Notes: generated by a model from the sequence alone, not told the origin. 64,000 bases of DNA from Burkholderia ambifaria (GCF_001443045.1 NZ_LKPJ01000018.1:62001-126000), one strand, 5' to 3'; counted from the first letter of the stretch, positions 45,122 through 55,008 are shown. Made by a program: numbers and translations.

Positions 45122-48100
45122 GATCCGTGCGGCCTCCCTCGAACGGCTGGCAGATCAGCAGGGTTACGGATACCAATGTGCGTTTCATTTGGATCTAGTG
45201 ATACAAGCCCACGATCATTAAGTTGATTCCCAGCGGGATCTTCCTTGTGGACATGCGCGTTATTTCCCGATCTATAAGGACAAGGGCACTTGTTTCCGTA
45301 TTTATGAACCCGAACCTCCGATCCATCCGCATGCTTCCAAGTCTCGTTCACGCCATTGTCTTTCGTTTTCGCAAAGCCCGCATCATTCAGCACCGATCCT
45401 ACACGTGGCGCACTTCGTCCTTTCACGCGAGGTAGATCGGATGCCGCAGAAAGCCCTAACGGATCAACCCACCCAACCGGATTGGGCGCGTACTGCCAGA
45501 CATTGAAGCCGCCCGCCAGCCCGATCGGATCCTTGCTAATGAAGCGTCCGGTGTTGGGATCGTAATACCGATGCCGGTTGTAATGCAGCCCCGTCTCACG
45601 ATCGAAGTATTGCCCCGCAAACCGCAGCGGATTCGTGATCCCGACCTTACGGGCCGCCTCGCTGATCACCTCCTTCGCTTCGCCCCACGCCTTGTACCGG
45701 GCCGACCACGCAACCTCACCCGCCTCGTCCGTCACCTCCTGCGGCGTGCCGATCTGATCACAATGGTAGTACGCGATCGAGGTAACGACCGGTACCGCAC
45801 CTTCACCCTCACGCAGCACCGCCGGACCCACCGCCCGCACCAGCGGCGTGAAACTACCCGGCTCGTACACGTAGTGCGTCGTCTCGCGCTTCTCCCACGA
45901 CGTCTCATATGCCAGCGTGTCGCCATCCCATCCGTACAGCGTCACGCCATACCCGTGCTCCTGCTTCAACCGTTGGCGCTCCGCATCGCGCCAGCCGCTG
46001 CCCGCACCGTACAAGTGCGGCACCTGTGGCTCGGTCAGCTTGACGATCCGCCGGCCCAGTGCGTCGTACACATACGTCGCCTCCATGCGATGGTCACTCG
46101 CCTTCACCATCCGGTCGAATGGGTTCCAGCCGAACGTCGTATGTTCGCCGTTACGTTTGCGCTCCGTCAGGTTGCCGCGTTGGTCGTACACGTAGTGCGT
46201 GCCCGCGTACTCCTTCAGCAGATTGTCCAGCAGCGGCGTCGCCTGCTTGTCGCCCAGCACGCCGATGCCGTGCTCGTCGCGTTCCGTCGCTGTCACGATA
46301 TTGCTCGCCGGATCGAACGCAAACGCCTCCACACCCAGCGACGACTGCGCACGCGTGAGCCGTCCGAGCGGATCGTACGCATACTCGATCTCGCCCCGGC
46401 GCATGTCCGAGATCTGCACGAGCTGGCCCGCCGTATCGTACTGGTAGCGCCGCTCCATCACCTTGCCGCTCGTGCCCTGCAGCGTCTGCTGCGCCAACCG
46501 GCCACCCTGATCGTATTCCGTCGCCTGCTTCAACCCGTTGCCCATCTCGCGCAGCGTCTCGCGGTGCGTATCGTCCCGCTCGAAGTGCGCGATGCTCCGG
46601 CCATCCAGCATCAGTCCGTGCACATGGCCCGAGCCATAGGTCAGCCAGTCGACCCGCCGTCCGTCCGGCCGCGTCGTCGCAATGCGCGCGCCGACATCGT
46701 CGTACTCGTGCCGCCAGACGAACTCGTAGTCTTCTTTGTAGATGGACAGATCCAGATGTTCCCGGCTCAAATTGCCAACCGGATCGTAGAAGCGCCGCAC
46801 CCGCGATTGCCGATTCTTCGCCGTCAGCAGTCGCCCGAAGCCGTCATACTGAAACGATTCGGTCTCGACCTGAACCTCTCCCTGCGGCATCAGGAACACC
46901 TGTCCCCGGTCAGTGAACTGCGCCAGCCAGCCGCGCCGGCGCTCGAGCCGTCCCATCGCGTCGTAGTCGAACGCCTGCATGACGCCGCCAGCCAGCCGAT
47001 TGATCACAAGACCGCTGCCCGAATCACGGTAATACCGCGTCTCGCGCTGATCGAAATCCGTCTCGCTCATCAGCCGTCCGAAGGTGTCGTAGCCGAACCG
47101 GTATTCGCGCGCGTTTTCGTTGCGCAATGTCATGATCTGGCCGAGCGGGTTCCACGCATATTCCAGCGTGTCGCCTCGTGCATTCTTACGTTGCGACAGC
47201 AGGCCAGCTGCCGTGTACAGATATTGCGTCTCGCGATTCAGTCCATCCCGATGCGTAAGCAAGCGGCCCTCGGCGTCGCGCTCGAACGTCTCGCGCTGGC
47301 CGTCTGCCCGCGTCACCGAAGCGATCTGCCCGGCTTCATAGCCATAGCGGGTCGCCTCGCCCACCGCATTCTTCGCCTCCACCAGCCGACCGCGTTCGTC
47401 GTATTTCCACGTCGAGGTCTTGCCCGAACAGTCGGTGTAACTCGCGATCTGCCCGTCCGGCCGCCACGCAATCTTCGTCGTGCCCCCCTTCGGATCGGTG
47501 ATCGCAACCGGCAAACCCGCGCGATCGTATTCGTACTGCGTGACGCGACCGAGCGGATCGAGCGCCTCGGCCACACGCCCCTTGCTGTCGTAGTAGCGCT
47601 CCCAGCGGTGGCCCTCCTGATCCTGCAGACCGGTCAGGTTGCCATGACGGTCGTACACGTAATACGCGGTGCGGCCGTCCTGCTGCGTGTGCGAAGTGAG
47701 ATGCCCCGCGTCGTCCCACGTAAAGGACTCCGCCGTGCCATCGGGGAACACGTGCCGCGTGACGTGCTTCGCGGCATCGCGGAAGAACCATTCCTCGGTG
47801 TGGTCCGGATAGACCATCCGGTACACGTAGCCGTCGATGTCGTAGTAATGCTGGGTCGTATTGCCGAGTGCGTCGGTCACGAAAGTCAGCCGCAGCCGCT
47901 CGTGCCATGTCAGACGCGTGTCGAACGTGCCGCCATCTGCCCACTCGTGAACCGCTTTCGCGTCAAGATGCGTGCCGTCCCACTCCAGGTTCATCCCGCG
48001 TCCGGTGCGGTCCGTGTAGCGCGTCACGAGGTGGTGCGAGTACGCGTAACTCCACGACGCGCCGTTTTCGTCGGTCGCCTCGACCAGATCGCCTGCGTCG

Positions 48101-49740
48101 TCGTAACGATAATGCGCGAGCGGGCGGATCGCTGCGCCGGCGGCGTCATGTTGCGTGAGTCGCACGATGCGGCCTGCCGCATCATGGCTCAAGACGATGC
48201 GTACGCCCGCAGCCTCGATCCCGGCCAGCAGATCGTCCGCCCACGTCAGCGTGACTGCATTGCCCGAGCGATCCTCGGTTCGCGTCAATCGGAAGTGCAC
48301 GCCGTGTCGTTCGTAGGTCTCCGTCAGCGTCTCGCCGCGCACGACGCGGATGCGATCGGCGCTCTCGCGCGTGAGCGTGCACGATTCGCGCGCATCGTGG
48401 TGCGCCTGCGCAAGTGGCAGGGACGAATAGGCGATCGTGCGTCCCTGCGCATCGTGGTACAGGAACCCGTCGCCGTTCGCCTCGAACGCCGCGTGATACA
48501 ACGTCGTCCAGCGTGGCCCGAGCGGCCCCTGCGCATCGTGCGCACCGAAGTTCGAGCGATACGCGCGCGTCCATTCGATCGGGATGACGCCCGGCAACGC
48601 AAAGTCGGTATGCGCGAACGATTCGTCCCCCAGCGCCAGCCCGATTGCGCGCCCCACGCGTGCAGGAGGTTGCCCCGGCTCACAAAGGCACCCCGGCCCC
48701 GGCTTTTGAGGCTTGGCTTCACGGGAGAGGTTGGTGACTTGCGCACCGCTCTCCTTGCGCTTCGCCTGGTTGGCCTTGTTGCTGTCGACCGTTGCCCCAA
48801 CATGATGTTTCTTCTGCTCATACACCTGGATCGCACGAATCAGGATGTTGAGCATGTACATCACCGTCCCGACGTCTTCGCTCGACAGGCTCTGGATCCG
48901 CTTCCTGACGTCGGGGATGCTGGCGCGAATGTCGGCGGCCAAGCTGCGCACCGTCGCTCGAGCCTCGGCGGGCGTGAGCGAAACGAGGACGTTCACCCCC
49001 GTCTTAGCACCGGCCTTGTAGACCTCCCACACTGCGCCGAACAAGTCATCCAACGTTTGCGTCGGATCGTGCAGCAACGCACTGCCCGAGACGCGCGACA
49101 CGTTCTGGCGTGCCGCCTTCAGGTTCTCGCTCGGATCCGTCAGTCGCCCCGACGCCAACGCGTCCAGACCATCCGCCAACTGGGTCATCCGTTTCTCGGC
49201 TTCCTGACCCGCATCGCTCAGGATCTGGACCAGCTTCGCCTTCGCCTCCTCGACGAAAGGCTTGAGCTCGCCCATCAGCGTTGCCGTGAAGTGCCCGGCG
49301 ATCACGGCGACCGACGCGGTGGTGAGGTCCGTGGCACCTTGCCTGACGGCCTGCCGCACCAGCCCCAGCGTCGGACGCAGCGACATGCGCGCGGCAGTCG
49401 TACCGGGCGGAATCGGCATCACGCCGATCAGATTGATCGCAAGATTTGCCCAATCCAGAATCCGTTCGATGCGCTCCGCCTCGGTGCGCGGCTGAACGTT
49501 ACGGCCCTGGATCAGCGTCGAGATGTCACCGCAAACGTCGATGGCGGCAATGATGTTGCCCGCCACCGGCAGCGCTGCCGATACCTCTTTGATCCGCTCG
49601 AGCGTCACGTATCCGCCGCTGGCCGTGCGCAGCCAGTTGTCGAATTGCGATGCGCCGGCTTCGAGATCGGCGAAATGAACGCGGTCGAGCGGCACGATCG
49701 CAGCATCGATGCGCGGAATGGTCGGTGGTTTGTCGGTCAT
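45118..49740 (-). CDS. RHS polymorphic toxin, T6SS effector
   Basis: A 1540-residue RHS protein. The N-terminal region (1-340) has two hydrophobic stretches (LPVAGNIIAAIDVCGDI, LINLIGVMPIPPG). A DUF6531-like segment follows with GPGCLCEPGQPPARVG and FALPGVIPIEWTRAYRS (about 345-430), then many YD repeats (about 500-1390) forming the cocoon. The RHS core ends with PIGLAGGFNVWQYAPNP and the cleavage-type motif DPLGL at about 1426-1430. The last 110 residues are the toxin: YRSGNNAHVHKEDPAGNQL and HIGIRNPADLPAVRGRPHG, which I associate with polymorphic toxin type 17 (a predicted nuclease). Start 49740 (MTDKPPTIPRIDAA) follows vgrG by 38 bp. The immunity gene overlaps its stop. Confidence 0.92.
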   Translation of the reverse strand: MTDKPPTIPRIDAAIVPLDRVHFADLEAGASQFDNWLRTASGGYVTLERIKEVSAALPVAGNIIAAIDVCGDISTLIQGRNVQPRTEAERIERILDWANLAINLIGVMPIPPGTTAARMSLRPTLGLVRQAVRQGATDLTTASVAVIAGHFTATLMGELKPFVEEAKAKLVQILSDAGQEAEKRMTQLADGLDALASGRLTDPSENLKAARQNVSRVSGSALLHDPTQTLDDLFGAVWEVYKAGAKTGVNVLVSLTPAEARATVRSLAADIRASIPDVRKRIQSLSSEDVGTVMYMLNILIRAIQVYEQKKHHVGATVDSNKANQAKRKESGAQVTNLSREAKPQKPGPGCLCEPGQPPARVGRAIGLALGDESFAHTDFALPGVIPIEWTRAYRSNFGAHDAQGPLGPRWTTLYHAAFEANGDGFLYHDAQGRTIAYSSLPLAQAHHDARESCTLTRESADRIRVVRGETLTETYERHGVHFRLTRTEDRSGNAVTLTWADDLLAGIEAAGVRIVLSHDAAGRIVRLTQHDAAGAAIRPLAHYRYDDAGDLVEATDENGASWSYAYSHHLVTRYTDRTGRGMNLEWDGTHLDAKAVHEWADGGTFDTRLTWHERLRLTFVTDALGNTTQHYYDIDGYVYRMVYPDHTEEWFFRDAAKHVTRHVFPDGTAESFTWDDAGHLTSHTQQDGRTAYYVYDRHGNLTGLQDQEGHRWERYYDSKGRVAEALDPLGRVTQYEYDRAGLPVAITDPKGGTTKIAWRPDGQIASYTDCSGKTSTWKYDERGRLVEAKNAVGEATRYGYEAGQIASVTRADGQRETFERDAEGRLLTHRDGLNRETQYLYTAAGLLSQRKNARGDTLEYAWNPLGQIMTLRNENAREYRFGYDTFGRLMSETDFDQRETRYYRDSGSGLVINRLAGGVMQAFDYDAMGRLERRRGWLAQFTDRGQVFLMPQGEVQVETESFQYDGFGRLLTAKNRQSRVRRFYDPVGNLSREHLDLSIYKEDYEFVWRHEYDDVGARIATTRPDGRRVDWLTYGSGHVHGLMLDGRSIAHFERDDTHRETLREMGNGLKQATEYDQGGRLAQQTLQGTSGKVMERRYQYDTAGQLVQISDMRRGEIEYAYDPLGRLTRAQSSLGVEAFAFDPASNIVTATERDEHGIGVLGDKQATPLLDNLLKEYAGTHYVYDQRGNLTERKRNGEHTTFGWNPFDRMVKASDHRMEATYVYDALGRRIVKLTEPQVPHLYGAGSGWRDAERQRLKQEHGYGVTLYGWDGDTLAYETSWEKRETTHYVYEPGSFTPLVRAVGPAVLREGEGAVPVVTSIAYYHCDQIGTPQEVTDEAGEVAWSARYKAWGEAKEVISEAARKVGITNPLRFAGQYFDRETGLHYNRHRYYDPNTGRFISKDPIGLAGGFNVWQYAPNPVGWVDPLGLSAASDLPRVKGRSAPRVGSVLNDAGFAKTKDNGVNETWKHADGSEVRVHKYGNKCPCPYRSGNNAHVHKEDPAGNQLNDRGLVSLDPNETHIGIRNPADLPAVRGRPHGS

Positions 49741-49778
49741 GTTGTTATCGGAATGCGGGAAAGGTCGAGGAAGCCTGG

Positions 49779-52511
49779 TCAGGCGAGGCCTTCCGGTTGC
49801 CAGCGGGGTTGCTCGAGATAGCTCGATGCATCCCATGGATCGTGCGGATCGCACCCGTAAGCCACGGTGACGGCGCCTGCGGCAAGCCCGTTCACCACGG
49901 TGCGGCCTGACGCATCGAGCGTCCCGCTGTGCTTCGCACCAAGGCTGTCAGTGACCGTGAAGGTGCTTTTCTCGACCGGCGAATCCGTCACATAGTGGCG
50001 CAGGACCTCCAGTTGGCCCGGCCCCGACTTCGGGAATGGAGGAAAACCGCCTCCCTTTCCTCGCGGGCCGTCCGTCTGGTGACTGCCCGCATGGATCGTG
50101 TGTTCGCCCGCCGTATGGACCGTGTAGCCCTGATCGCTGATCCGCACCTGCGTATTGCCCGCGTGCAGCACGATTTCTTTCGCCGAACGCAGATGGATGC
50201 TGTCGGTGGTGCTCTCGACGTTGATGGACCGTTTCGCGCGCAGATCGATGCCGTCGGTCTGCGCCTCGATGCGTACCTTGCCTGCGGCCGCCACCAGCGC
50301 CATGCCCGCCTTGTGCACGAATAACGAAAATGCATTCGACACGCTCGCGAATAACGAATGGCCCACGGCAAAGCCGACATGCCGCCCCGCCGTTACTGCG
50401 ATGTCCTCGTTACTCGCCAGATGAACGGTGCGCTCCGACGCCAGACTGAAGCCGGCCGATCCCGCGAGCACAATGTCGCGTTCCGCCAACTCCGGGAAGT
50501 CGTTTCCTGCGCTGGGCGGATTGCCCCTGATCGCATCGTTGCGTGCCTTGATCGCCTTCGCGACCTCGCTCTGATCCGCTTCGTACTGCTGCGCTTCGTG
50601 TCGTTGCGCGAGCCCTGACAGGCTTTCCTGTAGCTCACGCGCCTGCGTCAGCCGGCCGACGGCCTCTTTGGCGTCCTTCGCATGGCCGGGACCGCCCGGT
50701 TGACCATCCGTCGACACAAGCAAACCCCTCAACGCACGCACCACGCCCCAATCGTCGGTGCGAAGGTCGAAGCCCGTGCCGCGCGCATCCGCACGCCCCT
50801 TTTTTCGCGTAACGCGCCGGATGTTGCCGAGACTGAGTTGCGACGTACCGGCATCGCTTGCAATCTGCGTCTGGATTTGTTCCCGCGTATCGTCGATCGC
50901 GAGATGACCGGATGCGGTGCCGTGGAATTCCCGGCCGCGAATCACCGATATCGCGTGATTGTGCGGCTGGTCCAACGCAGGCTGGCGGAATGCGTTGACG
51001 GCACTGCCGATAATCACCGGCAAATCCGGGTCGCCATAGTAGTGTGACACCGCGACTTCATGACCGACGCGCGGGACGAACGTCGCGCCCATGTCCACGC
51101 CCTGCCATGGTGACAGCACCCGCAACCAGATACCGGAATGCTCGTCGTGCCGGCCCTGCCGGTCCCAGGCGAATTGCACCTTCACCCGGCCGTATTGGTC
51201 CGTCCAGATTTCCTGTCCGGCGGGACCGACGACGATGGCCTTCTCCGGCCCGCTCATGACGGGCTTGCGGACACTGCGTTCCAGTCGGAACGGCTCGTTC
51301 GTCGGCAACAGTTCGAATTGCGCGTCAACGCGATAGGGCTGCGCGCTGCTGGTGCGCCCCGCGATGTCCTCGATATCGAGCGCGCACGATACGACGAGGT
51401 ATTCACGATTCGCCGCCTGCTGCGGATAGCCGGTCAACGTAAAGGTATGCCCGACCGTGAGGCCGCGCAGATGTCCTTGTCCGTTCGCACGCCGCCCGGC
51501 GCAGCGTTGCGCCTCGAGCTGCACGCGCGCGAAGTGCCGCGCCTCGCGCTCCGTATCGTTCGGTTGCCCCGTTAGTCCTTGCGCGCCCGCGAGCGGCTGA
51601 CTGTAATCGCCCCAACCGTATATCTCGCCGTCGGCGCTGGCGGTCGGGCGAGGGTCTTCCTCAGTGGCAGCCAGATCGGCACGCGGGCGCGTGTAGTCGT
51701 AATCCGTCACGGTCACGCGGCCCGGCGTCAGTCGGCTGGTCACGGACAGCGTGTGAATGTGTTCTTCATCGATACGCTGACCATCGGGCGGCAGATAACG
51801 GAGCGTCTCGTAGGCCGCGCCGTGCGGTTGATGGCCGCCCATCGAGTCGCATAGAACCAGGCGATGATGGCCGCCGTCGTGCTCGAACCACCACCAGATT
51901 CCCCATTCTTCCCAGAGGCGTTGCAGAAATGCCCAGTCCGATTCAAACGCCTGTCGCTGCACATCGCGTGTCGGATAGACGCCCCGGAATGCACCCAGAC
52001 GCTTGTCGACGGGGTACGGGTATTTCGCGAGTACCGCGTCGGTGATGTCGACCACGGTCATATCCTGGAACAGGCGACAGTCCTGCGTCAGCGTTGCACG
52101 ATAGAGCCACGGGCGCAACTCCAGTTCGTACAGGATCGAATCGCGATCCTGCCCGGCAAGCCGCGCCGCTTCGACCAGCCCGGTGATCTCGCGCGTGCCC
52201 GCGCCGATGTTGCCGAGTCCGGCGGCGCCGGGTAGTCCCGGAATGAACTGCCCTTTGCCTTCTAGCTGGATCGACACCGTCACTTCAGTGCCGACTATCT
52301 TGTCCAGATCGAGATCGGCCGTGCGACTGGGGGAGACCGCATAGGCGTCGTCGGTTCGCAACGTGACGAGATAGCGGCATTCATCGAGACGGCCGATGGT
52401 TTCGGTGCCTTGCAACCGCACTGGAACGAAGACCGGCAGCGCGTCCATCCCATAGGTCGGTAACGACGCACCCGCGATGGACAGTGTGCGATTCTGAGTA
52501 AAAATCGCCAT
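49779..52511 (-). CDS. vgrG: type VI secretion spike protein VgrG with transthyretin-like tail
   Basis: A 910-residue spike subunit. Gp27/gp5-like domains cover about residues 1-560 (FLQRLWEEWGIWWWFEHD, QIWTDQYGRVKVQFAWDRQGRHDEHS, GVDMGATFVPRVGHEVAV), and a DUF2345 region covers about 640-800 (RDIVLAGSAGFSLASERTVHL). The C-terminal part (about 840-910) has the TTR-like fold pattern TFTVTDSLGAKHSGTLDASG and AGAVTVAYGCDPHDPW, which in other VgrGs docks effectors. The ATG directly abuts the PAAR stop, with GGGGCGGAA as ribosome binding site. RHS follows in the same operon. Confidence 0.96.
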   Translation of the reverse strand: MAIFTQNRTLSIAGASLPTYGMDALPVFVPVRLQGTETIGRLDECRYLVTLRTDDAYAVSPSRTADLDLDKIVGTEVTVSIQLEGKGQFIPGLPGAAGLGNIGAGTREITGLVEAARLAGQDRDSILYELELRPWLYRATLTQDCRLFQDMTVVDITDAVLAKYPYPVDKRLGAFRGVYPTRDVQRQAFESDWAFLQRLWEEWGIWWWFEHDGGHHRLVLCDSMGGHQPHGAAYETLRYLPPDGQRIDEEHIHTLSVTSRLTPGRVTVTDYDYTRPRADLAATEEDPRPTASADGEIYGWGDYSQPLAGAQGLTGQPNDTEREARHFARVQLEAQRCAGRRANGQGHLRGLTVGHTFTLTGYPQQAANREYLVVSCALDIEDIAGRTSSAQPYRVDAQFELLPTNEPFRLERSVRKPVMSGPEKAIVVGPAGQEIWTDQYGRVKVQFAWDRQGRHDEHSGIWLRVLSPWQGVDMGATFVPRVGHEVAVSHYYGDPDLPVIIGSAVNAFRQPALDQPHNHAISVIRGREFHGTASGHLAIDDTREQIQTQIASDAGTSQLSLGNIRRVTRKKGRADARGTGFDLRTDDWGVVRALRGLLVSTDGQPGGPGHAKDAKEAVGRLTQARELQESLSGLAQRHEAQQYEADQSEVAKAIKARNDAIRGNPPSAGNDFPELAERDIVLAGSAGFSLASERTVHLASNEDIAVTAGRHVGFAVGHSLFASVSNAFSLFVHKAGMALVAAAGKVRIEAQTDGIDLRAKRSINVESTTDSIHLRSAKEIVLHAGNTQVRISDQGYTVHTAGEHTIHAGSHQTDGPRGKGGGFPPFPKSGPGQLEVLRHYVTDSPVEKSTFTVTDSLGAKHSGTLDASGRTVVNGLAAGAVTVAYGCDPHDPWDASSYLEQPRWQPEGLA

Positions 52512-52781
52512 TTATTCCGCCCCAATTGCCAGTTGGCCAATGACGATTGCGCCGCAACCGGTCTTGTCGCCGTGGTAACCAACACGCCGGCCACGATGTG
52601 TACGCGGTCCGCTTGCCAACAGCGGAAAAACGCCGCCGCATGTCGGACACGTCACCCCGTGGCCGTCGAGCGCGACGGCAATTCCGAGATGCCTCAACTC
52701 GTCGGTCGCTTCGATGACCTTGCCGCCGTGGTCGGTGCTGTCGCCCAGACGCACCATGTCGCGGTCTTGCGCATCCCGCAT
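52512..52781 (-). CDS. PAAR domain protein
   Basis: An 89-residue PAAR tip protein. It begins MRDAQDRDMVRLGDSTDHGG with the PAAR start, then GVTCPTCGG and TGCGAIVIGQL, giving the Cys/His set for metal binding. It sharpens the VgrG spike of the type VI machine. ATG 52781 is chosen because the PAAR core starts just after it; the longer frame to 52841 is unsupported. It is first in the PAAR-vgrG-RHS-immunity operon. No T6SS structural genes are nearby, so the machine must be encoded elsewhere. Confidence 0.9.
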   Translation of the reverse strand: MRDAQDRDMVRLGDSTDHGGKVIEATDELRHLGIAVALDGHGVTCPTCGGVFPLLASGPRTHRGRRVGYHGDKTGCGAIVIGQLAIGAE

Positions 52782-52949
52782 GACGTAGCTCCGTAAGAGG
52801 AATGAAAAATTCCTTCTACCTCGGCACACGACACGCATCAATTTTCGAGACGAGGTCGTCTGTCGCGGCGGAAGTCACGGACCGTGCGGAAAGCCGCTGT
52901 TGCTTTATGTCTATGGAAAACCCCTAAAGGAATCGTCCCCCCACGAAAG

Positions 52950-52977
52950 GTTGCAGAAGGTTTCGCCTTCCTATACT
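52950..52977 (+). promoter_or_regulatory. putative promoter of the NMT1-type ABC operon
   Basis: TTGCAG (52951-52956) and TATACT (52972-52977) have a short 15-bp spacer that contains the inverted repeat GAAGG-TTTCG-CCTTC (52956-52970). The spacing is suboptimal, so an activator may be needed. It lies 59 bp upstream of the binding-protein start. Confidence 0.45.
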
Positions 52978-53035
52978 CGTCAGGACGATGCAGCAAGCAT
53001 CGCGCCATACGAATACAACGAAGGAGACGACCCCG

Positions 53036-54040
53036 ATGCGACCCATCCTGCGCACCCTCGCCGTTGCAGCCAGCCTGAGCTGCACGCTCGCCGCTCACCC
53101 CGCTTTCGCCGACGACGGCGGCAAGATCACGATCATGGTCGGCGGGATCGCGAAGCTGATCTACCTGCCCGCGCGGCTCACGCAGGAGCTCGGCTACTTC
53201 AAGGCCGAAGGCCTCGACGTCGAACTGCTGTCGCAGCCGGCCGGCGTCGACGCCGAAAACGAGCTGCTGGCGGGCGCCGTGCAGGCCGTCGTCGGCTTCT
53301 ACGACCATACGATCGACCTGCAGAGCAAGGGCAAGGAAGTCAAGGCGATCGCCGTGTTCGGCCAGGTGCCGGGCGAGGTCGAGATGGTGTCGACCAAGGC
53401 CGCGCCGACCTTCAAGTCGATGGCCGACGCGAAGGGCAAGACGCTCGGCGTGACGGGCCTCGGCTCGTCGACGAGCTTCCTCACGCAATACCTCGCGCTG
53501 CAGCACGGCGTGCCGTCGACGCAGTACACGATGCTGCCGGTCGGCGCCGACGCGAGCTTCATCGCCGCGATCAAGCAGGGTCGCATCGACGCCGGGATGA
53601 CGACCGAGCCGACCGTGTCAGCGCTCGAGAAGATGGGCGACGCGAAGGTGATGGTCGACATGCGCACCGTCGACGGCACGCGCGCCGCGCTCGGCGGCAC
53701 CTATCCGGCCGCGAGCCTGTACGTGCAGTCGGCATGGGCCGATTCGCACAAGGCGGAAGCCACCAAGCTCGCACACGCGTTCGCGAAGACGATGCAGTTC
53801 ATCCACACGCACAGCGCCGAGGAAATCGCCGCGAAGATGCCGGCCGACTACCAGAAGGACAAGGGCCTGTACGTGGCCGCGCTGAAGGCGTCGCTGCCGA
53901 TGTATACGGCCGACGCGAAGATGCCGGCCGACGGCCCGGCGACCGTGCTGAAGGTGCTGTCGGCGTTCAACCCGTCGGTGAAGGGCAAGCATATCGACCT
54001 GGCGCGCACCTACACCAACGATTTCGTGAACGCGAAGTAA
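53036..54040 (+). CDS. ABC transporter substrate-binding protein, NMT1/SsuA type
   Basis: A 334-residue periplasmic binding protein. The signal peptide ends near HPAFA-DDGG (residue 25). The NMT1/THI5-like fold shows IYLPARLTQELGYFKAEGLDVEL near 43-65, the conserved DLQSKGKEVKAIAVF, and GVTGLGSSTSFLTQYLA. The family binds nitrate, taurine, aliphatic sulfonates or thiamine precursors; the ligand cannot be chosen from sequence alone. AAGGAGACGAC precedes the ATG. An intercistronic hairpin after its stop may keep its mRNA level above that of the transporter genes. Confidence 0.92.
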   Translation: MRPILRTLAVAASLSCTLAAHPAFADDGGKITIMVGGIAKLIYLPARLTQELGYFKAEGLDVELLSQPAGVDAENELLAGAVQAVVGFYDHTIDLQSKGKEVKAIAVFGQVPGEVEMVSTKAAPTFKSMADAKGKTLGVTGLGSSTSFLTQYLALQHGVPSTQYTMLPVGADASFIAAIKQGRIDAGMTTEPTVSALEKMGDAKVMVDMRTVDGTRAALGGTYPAASLYVQSAWADSHKAEATKLAHAFAKTMQFIHTHSAEEIAAKMPADYQKDKGLYVAALKASLPMYTADAKMPADGPATVLKVLSAFNPSVKGKHIDLARTYTNDFVNAK

Positions 54041-54059
54041 TCGATCCCGGTACAGGCGC

Positions 54060-54082
54060 CGGCGGCGGCGATCCCGCCGCCG
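54060..54082 (+). other. intercistronic hairpin after the binding-protein gene
   Basis: A perfect stem CGGCGGCGG-CGATC-CCGCCGCCG, 19 bp after the stop codon and with no T-run after it. Such GC-rich hairpins between a binding-protein gene and its transporter genes usually protect the upstream message. Confidence 0.5.
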
Positions 54083-54161
54083 TGCGTTCCCCGTTCCGGC
54101 CCGGCTCACCGGCCCGGCGTCGCCACGATGCGGCGCCCTCTTCACCCGCAGGACGAATGCG

Positions 54162-54959
54162 ATGAACCAGGCAGTTTCCCCGAGCACACCGGCGATCGAG
54201 TTTCGCAATGTGTCGTGCCGCTTCATTTCACCGGAAGGCAAGGCCACCGTCGCGTTGCGCGACTTCAGCATGAGCGTCGCGCGCGGCGAGTTCATCGCGA
54301 TCGTCGGCCCGACCGGCTGCGGCAAGTCGACCACGCTGAACCTGATCACCGGGCTGCTCAAGCCGGTGTCCGGCGAGGTGCGCGTGATGGGCCGCCCGGT
54401 CGACGGGATCGACCCGCGCATCGGCTTCGTGTTCCAGGCCGACGCCGTGTTCCCGTGGCGCAACGTGATCGACAACGTCGCGGCAGGCCCGCTGTTTCGC
54501 GGCCGCTCGAAGGACGTCGCGTACGCGCAGGCCGAGGAATGGATTCGCAAGGTCGGCCTCGACAAGTTCACGAAGCACTACCCGCACCAGCTCTCCGGCG
54601 GGATGAGGAAGCGCGTCGCGCTTGCGCAGACCTTCATCAACCAGCCGGAAATCCTGCTGATGGACGAGCCGTTCTCCGCGCTCGACATGCAGACGCGCAC
54701 GCTGATGCAGGACGAGCTGCTGCAGCTCTGGTCCGCGAACAAGGGCTCGGTCGTGTTCGTCACGCACGATCTCGAGGAGGCGATCGCGCTCGCCGACCGC
54801 GTGTTCGTGCTGACCGCGCGCCCCGCGACGCTCAAGCGCGTGTACGAGATCGACCTGCCGCGCCCGCGCGTCATGTCGGAAGTGCGCTACGACGCGCGCT
54901 TCATCGAAATTTCCAAGGACATCTGGCACGACCTGCGCGAAGAAGTGCAGATCGGCTGA
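54162..54959 (+). CDS. ABC transporter ATP-binding protein (SsuB/TauB/NrtD type)
   Basis: A 265-residue ATPase. Walker A is VGPTGCGKSTTLN near residues 47-59, the Q-loop is GFVFQADAVFPWRN, the signature is LSGGMRKRVALA near 147-158, Walker B is EILLMDEPFSALD, and the H-loop is VTHDLEEA. It drives import with the permease encoded 49 bp downstream. The FQAD...FPWRN sequence is typical of the nitrate/sulfonate group. It is the middle gene of a binding protein-ATPase-permease operon. Confidence 0.96.
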   Translation: MNQAVSPSTPAIEFRNVSCRFISPEGKATVALRDFSMSVARGEFIAIVGPTGCGKSTTLNLITGLLKPVSGEVRVMGRPVDGIDPRIGFVFQADAVFPWRNVIDNVAAGPLFRGRSKDVAYAQAEEWIRKVGLDKFTKHYPHQLSGGMRKRVALAQTFINQPEILLMDEPFSALDMQTRTLMQDELLQLWSANKGSVVFVTHDLEEAIALADRVFVLTARPATLKRVYEIDLPRPRVMSEVRYDARFIEISKDIWHDLREEVQIG

Positions 54960-55008
54960 CGCACACGCCTCACGACAGGCAATGGCAAGACACAGCAAGG
55001 ACAGGAGC

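Noticed and set aside
45571-49821. A 1416-codon open frame on the + strand
   Set aside because: It is antisense to the RHS gene. Long antisense frames are expected in GC-rich DNA, and the translation is Arg/His/Val-rich low-complexity sequence without known motifs.
52801-53035. TPP-type riboswitch before the NMT1/THI5-like binding protein
   Set aside because: I could not find the conserved THI-box core (CUGAGA...) or the matching helices. Only a small hairpin in the promoter spacer is present.
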